A DNA stretch of 6,186 bases from positions 1-6,186 of the forward strand of contig JAGARL010000237.1 of the NCBI GenBank assembly GCA_017622255.1, in the 5' to 3' direction. Made by a program: the position numbers and the translations under genes. The notes under the pieces are model-generated. The model had not been told where the DNA came from. It saw nothing but the letters and a program-made list of their open reading frames with translations, and ran no database searches. This DNA comes from Methanocorpusculum sp. (lineage in GTDB: Archaea > Halobacteriota > Methanomicrobia > Methanomicrobiales > Methanocorpusculaceae). Every line of letters starts with the position of its first letter. The stretch's first letter is position 1. Positions 1 to 5,009 of the stretch are shown one piece after another.

Positions 1-938
1 GAGAAGTCAAACGTACTGAGATCGGCTAAGATTAACATCCGGTAAATGGTGGACGGTGCACAGAATGTCGTAATCTCATACTTTTCGATTAACGGCAACA
101 GTTCTGTTGCATTGAATTTTCCGCGGTAGTCATAGACAAAGACACAGGCACCCTGCATCCATGGACCGTAGAACTTACCCCAGGAGGATTTACCCCATCC
201 GGTATCGGCGACCGTAAACTGTAAATCAGTCTCCGTTAAGTCATACCAGAACTTACTGGTAACGATATGGCCCAGCGGGTATGCATGGTTGTGCATGACC
301 ATCTTCGGGTTTGCCGACGTTCCCGAGGTGAAGAAAATCAGCATCGGGTCGGTAGACTTTGTTCTATTTTTGCGAATCAGCGGGCTTAAGTGAATAGATG
401 CTTTTGCCGGATAAATCAGTTCCTTCTGATAATCAATCCATCCGTCAGCCTCTCCGTCAACGAGGAATTTAACCTTTAACGTCGGGCACTGGTCTAAGAT
501 TTCCTGTACCTTCCAGAGGTTCTCCTGGTTGGTGACAATCATCTTGAACTTGCCTTTATTAATTCTGTATTCAAGATCGTGGGGGGTGAGAATGACTGGC
601 GACGGACAAATCACTGCGCCAATCTTAATTGCTGCGAGGGCGAATGTCCACCACTCCGGCACACGGGGTAGAAGAATCATTACACGGTCGCCCTTTCCGA
701 TGTTCTGCTTGAACATCATATTCGCAATCTGGTTGGACAGATTCATCATCTGGCGGAAAGTATAGTACTTCTCTTCGCCCTCCTGATTCGTCCATATCAT
801 AGCCAGTTTGTTGCGGTCCTTTTTAGCCCAGGAATCCACAACATCAAAGCCGAAGTTGTAATACTCCGGAACTGGGATGGAGAAGGTGGAGTATGTCTCC
901 TCATAATCCATCATGTTGTGTAATGACGGTTCTGTCAT
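1..938 (-). CDS. AMP-forming acyl-CoA synthetase, medium-chain (ACSM-like), 3' end outside window
   Basis: Activates a carboxylic acid with ATP to an acyl-adenylate and then to acyl-CoA, in the cytoplasm. The reading frame is open from the ATG at 938 down to base 1 (312 full residues), so only the N-terminal part is present; family members are usually about 550 residues. Visible motifs: the phosphate-binding loop TSGTSANPK at residues 204-212, then the ACSM-type block ADTGWGKSSWGKFYGPWMQG at 244-263. The N-terminal IPVPEYYNFGFDVVDSWAKK is also typical of this subfamily rather than of acetyl-CoA synthetase proper. One oddity is Ala209 where the loop normally has Gly. The chosen ATG gives the expected N-terminus; no Shine-Dalgarno precedes it, and an AT-rich box about 28 bases upstream suggests a leaderless transcript. 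It is divergent from mmp10. Substrate cannot be read from the sequence; some methanogen homologues act on branched or medium-chain acids. Confidence 0.93.
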   Translation of the reverse strand, partial: MTEPSLHNMMDYEETYSTFSIPVPEYYNFGFDVVDSWAKKDRNKLAMIWTNQEGEEKYYTFRQMMNLSNQIANMMFKQNIGKGDRVMILLPRVPEWWTFALAAIKIGAVICPSPVILTPHDLEYRINKGKFKMIVTNQENLWKVQEILDQCPTLKVKFLVDGEADGWIDYQKELIYPAKASIHLSPLIRKNRTKSTDPMLIFFTSGTSANPKMVMHNHAYPLGHIVTSKFWYDLTETDLQFTVADTGWGKSSWGKFYGPWMQGACVFVYDYRGKFNATELLPLIEKYEITTFCAPSTIYRMLILADLSTFDF

Positions 939-962
939 GAGGTATGTTATATGTTAGCATAC

Positions 963-976
963 TAAATAAATTTATG
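963..976 (-). promoter_or_regulatory. Putative box A (TATA) promoter of the acyl-CoA synthetase gene
   Basis: On the minus strand the sequence ATAAATTTATTTAG lies about 25-38 bases before the ATG at 938. This is where an archaeal TATA box should be if transcription starts at or just before the start codon, which agrees with the lack of a ribosome binding site. Two small dyads lie between this box and the start codon: GTATG-N11-CATAC (942-962) and TTAG-N4-CTAA (954-965). Assigned by eye from composition and spacing only. Confidence 0.4.
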
Positions 977-980
977 TGAG

Positions 981-999
981 ACAGTATTTCTAAATCTGT
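981..999. promoter_or_regulatory. Imperfect palindrome in the divergent intergenic region, possible operator
   Basis: The halves ACAG(T)ATTT and AAATCTGT are inverted repeats separated by CT, with one extra T in the left half. The palindrome sits between the two divergent promoters, upstream of both, a location typical for a regulator binding site. No regulator gene is in view and no known motif is recognised, so the role is a guess. Confidence 0.25.
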
Positions 1000-1030
1000 C
1001 ATTTTCCCCTGCATTCTCTTCCCCACTCAG

Positions 1031-1044
1031 CATATTCATAATCC
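1031..1044 (+). promoter_or_regulatory. Putative box A (TATA) promoter of mmp10
   Basis: The AT-rich stretch CATATTCATAATCC lies 26-39 bases before the mmp10 ATG, the right distance for an archaeal TATA box driving a leaderless or nearly leaderless mRNA. A second AT-rich stretch (CAATATAATA, 1053-1062) is too close to the start codon to serve this ATG. AAGGT at 1048-1052 is 17 bases from the ATG, too far for a good ribosome binding site. Confidence 0.35.
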
Positions 1045-1069
1045 TGTAAGGTCAATATAATACCAGCTT

Positions 1070-2287
1070 ATGGTGCATCTTACTGTGGATATTGGCGGAA
1101 AACCGGGTGTCAACTGCCGCGGTTTTTGTGCGTACTGTTATTTCAAGCATGCAAAAGATGTGCCGCCGTTTGGATGCCGCTACTGCCTGCCGTTCAAGAA
1201 AGGCTGTGATTACTGTTCCCGCGGGGTAAAAGAAGAGTATGCGGACTTCTACTCGCTCAAAGAGGTTGCAGACAACTTCTTAGCGGATTTACAAAGCGTC
1301 ACCGGAGACATCACCCGGATTACGATTTCCGGCGGAGGAGATCCGAGCTGTTATCCGGAGTTCAAATCCCTGATGGAGATTTTAGGAAGCCTCGGTGTTC
1401 CGCTCCACATTGGATACACCAGCGGAAAGGGATTCGACGAGCCGGAGACGGCAGACTTCCTGATTGCAAATAACTTAACCGAGATTTCCTTTACCGTCTT
1501 TGCTGCAGACCCGGCCCTTCGGGCAAAATACATGCATGACCCAACGCCTGAGGCATCGCTTGCGGTTCTGGAAAAACTTGCCGCAAAGATTGATGTCTAC
1601 GCGGCGATTGTCATCCTGCCGGGAGTAAACGACGGTGAGGTTCTGGAAGAGACGCTTTCCTGGCTCGAAAACGTTGGTGTCAAAGGGGTTATTCTCATGC
1701 GGTTTGCAAACGGCGAAGAGCAGGGATTAATTCTTGCAAACTCTCCGATTCTTGAAGGCCAGCGGATGCACACGGCAGAAGAGTTCCGCGCTCTGGTAGC
1801 AGAGGCGGCTGCCCGTCACCCGAATCTCCGGCTTTCGGGAACGCCGCTTTTTGACCCGCTCTTTGATTCACCGTTTGCCATCCGCAAGGAAGAGGAACTG
1901 CTCTCCCACCTTCCGCGCGTGACCAAAAAAGTATCCGTGGTAACCGGCGCTGTTGCTGCCCCGTACATTGCAGAGATTCTGGCAAAATGCGGCGGCGACC
2001 CGTCGATGGTTGTCCCGGTGAAAAAAGAGATTGCCTGCCTGATGACCATCGACGACCTCAAAGCACTGGATGCATCACAGCTTGCTGATGTTGTCATCAT
2101 CCCGGGCCGCGCTTTTGTCCACGATGCAGAAGCAGAAACAGTCCTTGGCCGGCAGGTTATCAGAGGGCCTGAGATGCTGACGGCAGACGGCGAGACCAGT
2201 ATGGGAATGGACGAGGCAGGCGTTCTCACTATGGAGATGGAGGGCTTTGCCGCGCTTATCCAGATGATAAATCTCTACGGAGCCTGA
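1070..2287 (+). CDS. mmp10: Mmp10, B12-dependent radical SAM arginine methyltransferase of methyl-coenzyme M reductase
   Basis: Methanogenesis marker protein 10 (also called MamA), 405 residues, about the usual family length. The family installs the C5-methyl group on an arginine next to the active site of McrA, using S-adenosylmethionine and cobalamin in the cytoplasm. The N-terminal Mmp10 signature is clear: VDIGGKPGVNCRGFCAYCYF with a CX3CX2C radical SAM cluster motif (Cys16, Cys20, Cys23). It is followed by a second motif, CX2CX6CX2C (Cys36, 39, 46, 49), which suggests another metal site. GGGDPSCYP (88-96) is the SAM-binding segment. Tyr116 lies where the family has a tyrosine reported as a cluster ligand. 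The C-terminal part carries the family blocks around VVIIPGRAFVHD, RGPEMLTADGETSMGM and MEGFAALIQMIN. The start is supported because homologues begin just before VDIGG. It is a single-gene unit, divergent from the acyl-CoA synthetase, with no mcr genes in view. Confidence 0.96.
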   Translation: MVHLTVDIGGKPGVNCRGFCAYCYFKHAKDVPPFGCRYCLPFKKGCDYCSRGVKEEYADFYSLKEVADNFLADLQSVTGDITRITISGGGDPSCYPEFKSLMEILGSLGVPLHIGYTSGKGFDEPETADFLIANNLTEISFTVFAADPALRAKYMHDPTPEASLAVLEKLAAKIDVYAAIVILPGVNDGEVLEETLSWLENVGVKGVILMRFANGEEQGLILANSPILEGQRMHTAEEFRALVAEAAARHPNLRLSGTPLFDPLFDSPFAIRKEEELLSHLPRVTKKVSVVTGAVAAPYIAEILAKCGGDPSMVVPVKKEIACLMTIDDLKALDASQLADVVIIPGRAFVHDAEAETVLGRQVIRGPEMLTADGETSMGMDEAGVLTMEMEGFAALIQMINLYGA

Positions 2288-2299
2288 ACCACCCCCCTC

Positions 2300-2339
2300 T
2301 TTTTCTGCCCGTACTGGATGGGCATATGCACGATTTTTT
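2300..2339 (+). terminator. Terminator-like hairpin and T runs after mmp10
   Basis: A five-base-pair stem, TGCCC (2306-2310) with GGGCA (2320-2324), encloses a nine-base loop. It is flanked by a T5 run just before (2300-2304) and a T6 run just after (2334-2339). Archaeal termination mainly needs oligo-T, so either run could end the mmp10 transcript. The second T run may also be part of the glnA promoter. The stem is short, so confidence is limited. Confidence 0.35.
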
Positions 2340-2346
2340 ATTCTAT
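2333..2346 (+). promoter_or_regulatory. Putative box A (TATA) promoter of glnA
   Basis: The AT-rich stretch ATTTTTTATTCTAT lies 24-37 bases before the ATG at 2370, so transcription could start near 2366. A second AT-rich stretch (AAAAATAAATAA, 2353-2363) would place initiation near 2383 instead. The choice matters for which glnA start codon is used. Confidence 0.35.
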
Positions 2347-2369
2347 TACAGCAAAAATAAATAACCATT

Positions 2370-3872
2370 ATGAACGATGCCGAGGTTCTGATGAATCCTA
2401 ACGACTTAGTACAGTTCCTGAAAAAGAGTCCGGAGTACTTCACTAAGGACGATATCATCCGTTTCTGCGAAGAAAACGCCGTTGAGATGGTAAACTTCCA
2501 CTACGCAGCAGCAGATGGAAAACTCAAGACACTGAACTTTGTCATCTCTTCCAAAGAATACTTAGACACCATCCTCTCTGACGGAGAACGTGTTGACGGA
2601 AGCAACATCTTCCCGTTCATCGAGGCAGGAAGCTCTGACTTATACGTCATCCCGCGCTATGCAACCGCTTTCGTTGATCCGTTCGCAGAGGCACCGACCT
2701 TAGGCATTCTCTGCTCTTACTATGATAACACCGGAAAGCCGCTTGCCTCCGCTCCGGAGTACATCTTAACCCAGGCAGCAGCAGCATTCCGCAAGAACAC
2801 CGGAATGGACTTCAAGTGCTTAGGAGAACTTGAGTACTACGTCATCTGTGACCAGGATGAATTCTATCCGGGCCGTGACCAGAAAGGCTACCATGAGTCT
2901 GCTCCGTTCTGCAAGTTCGAAGAGATGCGTGTCGAAGCTATGCGCTTAATCGCCAGAGCAGGCGGTAAGATTAAGTACGGCCACTCTGAAGTCGGCTGCT
3001 TCACTAAAGACGGTCTCTACTACGAACAGCACGAAATCGAGTTCCTCCCGGTTGACCCGCGCCTCGCAGTCGAAGAGCTTATCCTCGCAAAGTGGATTCT
3101 CAGAAACCTTGGAAACCAGTACGGCGTTACTGTTTCCTTTGCTCCGAAGATTACCGTCGGCAAAGCAGGTTCCGGTATGCACTTCCACATGATGGCAGAG
3201 AAGAACGGCAAGAATGTCATGATTAAAGACGGTGTCTTATCCGACATTGCAAAGCGCATGATTGCCGGAATCTTAGACATTGGAGACGCAGTCACTGCCT
3301 TTGGAAACACCATCCCGACCTCTTACCTCCGCTTAGTCCCGCACCAGGAAGCACCGACCTACATCTGCTGGGGAGACAGAAACCGCTCTGTTGTCGTTCG
3401 CGTCCCGCTTGGATGGACCGGCTCTTCCGACATGGCTGCAGAAGCAAACTTCGGTCTCAAGAGAAAGGCAGACAAGATTTCCAAGCAGACCTTCGAGTAC
3501 CGCGTAGCAGACGGTTCCGCAGACCTCTACGAGACTGTTGCAGCCTTAATCATGGGAGCAATGCACGGCCTTGAGATGAACGGCGCACTCGAACTCGCTG
3601 ACAAACTCTACGCATCCGGAAACATCTTTGACCCGGCATACAAGGACTTCCTTGCAACCCTCGACCAGCTTCCGACCTGCTGTGACGAGTCTGCTGATGT
3701 CTTAAATGCAAAGCGTGCACTCTTTGAGAGAGACGGCATCTTCCCGGCAGGCGTTATTGACGCACAGATTAAGAAGCTGAAGGCATACGGCGACAAGGGA
3801 TTATCCGACAGCTTACTCGGTGATGCTGAGAAGTTCGCCGAACTCGTTGAGAAGTACATCCACGTTGCATAA
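2370..3872 (+). CDS. glnA: Glutamine synthetase, divergent 500-residue form
   Basis: ATP-dependent ligation of ammonium to glutamate, the central nitrogen assimilation step, in the cytoplasm as a large ring oligomer. Both domains are present. In the N-terminal domain, VDGSNI (Asp76) and SSDLYVIP (Asp90) match the two ammonium-site aspartates at the same 14-residue spacing as in enteric enzymes. In the catalytic domain: GELEYY (Glu153, Glu155), HSE (Glu207), EQHEIEF (Glu222), AGSGMHFHM (His271), RLVPHQEAP (Arg321, Glu327), RNRSVVVRVP (Arg339, Arg344) and FEYRVADGSADLY (Glu376, Arg378). Two insertions relative to enteric GlnA are visible: about 7 residues between Glu207 and Glu222, and about 19 between Arg344 and Glu376. 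No NLYDLP-like adenylylation site is seen. An alternative start at 2391 (Met8) has a GAGGT ribosome site just ahead. The next gene begins directly after the stop. A glutamine-synthetase-like ligase with another amine substrate cannot be excluded. Confidence 0.93.
   Translation: MNDAEVLMNPNDLVQFLKKSPEYFTKDDIIRFCEENAVEMVNFHYAAADGKLKTLNFVISSKEYLDTILSDGERVDGSNIFPFIEAGSSDLYVIPRYATAFVDPFAEAPTLGILCSYYDNTGKPLASAPEYILTQAAAAFRKNTGMDFKCLGELEYYVICDQDEFYPGRDQKGYHESAPFCKFEEMRVEAMRLIARAGGKIKYGHSEVGCFTKDGLYYEQHEIEFLPVDPRLAVEELILAKWILRNLGNQYGVTVSFAPKITVGKAGSGMHFHMMAEKNGKNVMIKDGVLSDIAKRMIAGILDIGDAVTAFGNTIPTSYLRLVPHQEAPTYICWGDRNRSVVVRVPLGWTGSSDMAAEANFGLKRKADKISKQTFEYRVADGSADLYETVAALIMGAMHGLEMNGALELADKLYASGNIFDPAYKDFLATLDQLPTCCDESADVLNAKRALFERDGIFPAGVIDAQIKKLKAYGDKGLSDSLLGDAEKFAELVEKYIHVA
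2382..2386 (+). promoter_or_regulatory. Possible ribosome binding site favouring the internal glnA start at 2391
   Basis: GAGGT lies four bases before the in-frame ATG at 2391 and complements the usual archaeal 16S rRNA 3' end. No such site precedes the ATG at 2370. This is the only convincing Shine-Dalgarno-like match next to a start codon in the window. It may mean the true protein is 493 residues beginning MNPNDLVQF. It could also be coincidence, since GAGGTT here encodes Glu-Val. Confidence 0.35.
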
Positions 3873-4352
3873 ATGAAAAAGTTCCTCGGCAATATTGAGC
3901 GGGCACTGGGAATCTGGTATCCGGATCCGGATGATTCTCCGGATGATACCAACCCTGCTGTTTCTACGGCTTTTCGCATGTATGTGGAAAACCGTCTGGG
4001 GGATGCCTATTCCTGTGCCTCGCGCGAGGATCGAAAACTCGGCGAACCGGACCTTATCGCGCTTCGCAATGCTGATGATACGCGGTTTGATGTAATTACC
4101 TGCTACCGCAGTCAGATGTTTGTGGGAGAAGACGGAGAGGCATACCTCCCGTGGACTACCGAAGAAACCTATGCCAAATACTGTGCATGGGAGAAAGCAG
4201 AAGGATATCCGGTGTATGTGGTTATTGGTCTCCACGGATATGCGGATGTGCCGAAGTTTGTTTTCTGTGTTCCCTTAAAAGACGCAGCAATCGATTTGAA
4301 AAAAAGTGTGCTCTCCCGTTTTGAAAAGAAGAAGGGAGAGGCGCTGTTATAA
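3873..4352 (+). CDS. Hypothetical protein, probable PD-(D/E)XK nuclease fold with degenerate active site
   Basis: 159 residues, no signal peptide or membrane segment, function unknown. The layout recalls a family of small nuclease-fold proteins seen in archaea and bacteria. These have an N-terminal helix of the form FExYV, a strand with PD, then VECKYRS, and a final strand-rich part with an IGL-G-P-PL pattern. Here the counterparts are FRMYV (34-38), EPDLIAL (58-64), FDVITCYRS (72-80), YPVYVVIGLHG (112-122) and PKFVFCVPLKD (127-137). Asp60 is kept, but the positions expected to be Glu and Lys are Ile75 and Cys77, and the helix Glu is Arg35, so cleavage activity looks lost. The ATG follows the glnA stop without a gap (TAAATG) and has no ribosome site, suggesting co-transcription and translational coupling with glnA. 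The fold assignment is inference from pattern, not from a search. The alternative is an unrelated orphan protein. Confidence 0.8.
   Translation: MKKFLGNIERALGIWYPDPDDSPDDTNPAVSTAFRMYVENRLGDAYSCASREDRKLGEPDLIALRNADDTRFDVITCYRSQMFVGEDGEAYLPWTTEETYAKYCAWEKAEGYPVYVVIGLHGYADVPKFVFCVPLKDAAIDLKKSVLSRFEKKKGEALL
4299..4305 (-). terminator. Oligo-T run, possible terminator of the acetyltransferase gene
   Basis: A run of seven A on the plus strand reads as T7 for a minus-strand transcript, 42-48 bases past the acetyltransferase stop codon, with a further CTTCTTCTTTTC pyrimidine tract between. Archaeal RNA polymerase terminates at such runs. It lies inside the coding region of the convergent gene. Confidence 0.35.
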
Positions 4353-4790
4353 CTCTTTTTCCAGAACCAGTCGCGGGATATCCGGATAGAAGTAGTTTTC
4401 CCGGTAATCCTTCTGGACAAATCCGATTTTCTTATAGAAGGAGATAGCCGGAGCGTTTGTTTCTGCCACCGTCAGATGAACCCGTTTGATTCCGCGCTCT
4501 TTCATGCGGGAGAAGAGGGCATCTGTCAGTTTTGTTCCGCATTCTTTTCTCTGGAAGCCTTTGCAGACGCCAATGCGGACAAGTTTGCCAAGCGCTGCAT
4601 CTTCCAGATGTACTCCACCTAAAATATAGCCGATGATTTTTCCGTCGTACTCTGCAACGAAGAAGAGTTCGCCGAAGAGTTCCTGAATGTGCCGGAAAAG
4701 AATCGGGCCTCCCATACCGGAAAACATTGGAGCGTCAAGCTCACAGAGAACCGCATAATCACTGTCGGTAAAATTCCGGATGGTAATCAT
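4347..4790 (-). CDS. GNAT-family N-acetyltransferase
   Basis: 147 residues covering one complete GNAT domain, which transfers an acetyl group from acetyl-CoA to an amine on a protein or small molecule in the cytoplasm. The N-terminus MITIRNFTDSDYAVLCELD is the usual first strand and helix. Strand 4 and motif A are KLVRIGVCKGFQRKECGTKL (69-88), and motif B is VHLTVAETNAPAISFYKKIG (104-123), with the typical Asn112 and Tyr119. The pyrophosphate-binding loop is unusual: QRKECGT has Glu83 where the Q/RxxGxG/A consensus has its first Gly. The substrate is not predictable; the motif B pattern is RimI-like. The gene is convergent with the preceding plus-strand gene and overlaps it by six bases. No ribosome site precedes the ATG, and AATATACC just upstream is AT-rich but close to the start. 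Confidence 0.92.
   Translation of the reverse strand: MITIRNFTDSDYAVLCELDAPMFSGMGGPILFRHIQELFGELFFVAEYDGKIIGYILGGVHLEDAALGKLVRIGVCKGFQRKECGTKLTDALFSRMKERGIKRVHLTVAETNAPAISFYKKIGFVQKDYRENYFYPDIPRLVLEKEL
4356..4360 (+). terminator. Oligo-T run after the glnA operon
   Basis: T5, preceded by TC, begins four bases after the stop codon of the 159-residue protein and could end the glnA transcript by the oligo-T mechanism of archaea. It lies within the last codons of the convergent acetyltransferase gene, so the two transcripts would overlap at their 3' ends. Confidence 0.3.
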
Positions 4791-4854
4791 AATTGCTAGG
4801 TATATTGGTTTTCACTGATGTTAACATGTTTGTTTTTCTCCTCTCTTTCTCTGT

Positions 4855-4895
4855 ATTCTTAATACCTCACAAAACAAATATAGATACATCTATGC
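4855..4895 (+). repeat. 41-base direct repeat, copy 1 (duplicated promoter and start codon)
   Basis: Identical over 41 bases to 4969-5009 (offset 114). With one mismatch the match extends left by seven more bases to 4848. The repeat starts ATTCTTAATACC, contains AAATATAGATA, and ends CATCTATGC, so it includes a complete ATG and the following C. Both copies are preceded by a pyrimidine-rich tract. Copy 1 leads into a short ORF and a hairpin region instead of the helicase gene. It lies between the divergent acetyltransferase and helicase genes. Confidence 0.95.
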
Positions 4896-4945
4896 TAAAC
4901 ACCCGTATGCCCGCGACGCCTCAAGGGCATGCGCTTTCAGCTTAG
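4892..4945 (+). CDS. Possible 17-residue leader ORF upstream of the helicase
   Basis: The ATG carried by repeat copy 1 opens a short frame, MLNTRMPATPQGHALSA, ending at TAG (4943-4945). Because copy 2 places the helicase ATG in exactly the same upstream context, this ATG would have the same upstream signals as the helicase start. The frame spans the first hairpin and ends at the base of the second, terminator-like hairpin. There is no ribosome site and no recognised peptide. It may be a chance frame left by the duplication, or the segment may act as a small untranslated RNA. Confidence 0.25.
   Translation: MLNTRMPATPQGHALSA
4904..4933 (+). other. Hairpin that competes with the downstream terminator-like stem
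   Basis: CGTATGCCC (4904-4912) can pair with GGGCATGCG (4925-4933) to give nine base pairs including one G-U, around a 12-base loop. Its 3' arm contains GGGC (4925-4928), which is also the 5' arm of the next stem, so both cannot form together. Pairing was worked out by hand; no energy was computed. Confidence 0.35.
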
Positions 4946-4953
4946 CCCTTTTT
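4923..4953 (+). terminator. Terminator-like hairpin with T run inside the helicase leader
   Basis: AAGGGC (4923-4928) pairs with GCCCTT (4945-4950), and the T run 4949-4953 overlaps and follows the 3' arm, then a pyrimidine-rich tract. The loop is 16 bases. This could end a short transcript started from repeat copy 1 before it reaches the helicase. In archaea the T run is the more important part and a hairpin is not strictly needed. Confidence 0.35.
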
Positions 4954-4968
4954 CCCTCCGCTCTCTGC

Positions 4969-5009
4969 ATTCTTAATACCTCACAAAACAAATATAGATA
5001 CATCTATGC
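4969..5009 (+). repeat. 41-base direct repeat, copy 2, containing the helicase upstream region and ATG
   Basis: Exact duplicate of 4855-4895. Its ATG (5006-5008) is the helicase start codon. TTCTTAATACC at its left end is about 26-35 bases from the ATG and could be the box A of a leaderless helicase mRNA. AAATATAGATA, further right, lies only 6-16 bases before the ATG and would direct initiation downstream of the start codon. After the final C the two copies diverge at once (CTAAAC versus CCGGAT). Confidence 0.95.

Noticed and set aside
529..765. 78-codon plus-strand frame opposite the acyl-CoA synthetase
   Set aside because: It is antisense to a clearly conserved coding region and its product resembles nothing recognisable.
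1351..2458. Several minus-strand frames of 60-137 codons across mmp10 and the start of glnA
   Set aside because: They overlap strongly conserved genes on the other strand, overlap one another and have low-complexity Ser/Arg-rich products, as expected for shadow frames.
3895..4095. 66-codon plus-strand frame inside the 159-residue gene
   Set aside because: It is an out-of-frame shadow; the longer frame has a coupled start and domain-like patterning.
2946..4235. Minus-strand frames of 80-140 codons opposite glnA and the 159-residue gene
   Set aside because: No recognisable domains; they are opposite a gene with clear glutamine synthetase motifs and its coupled neighbour.
4896..4968. tRNA or insertion-sequence remnant between the repeat copies
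   Set aside because: No cloverleaf, T-loop consensus, terminal inverted repeats or transposase fragment could be found in the 73 bases; a simple direct duplication or small RNA fits better.
4855..5009. CRISPR array
   Set aside because: Only two repeat copies with a 73-base gap, the repeat contains promoter-like sequence and a start codon, and no cas genes are in view.
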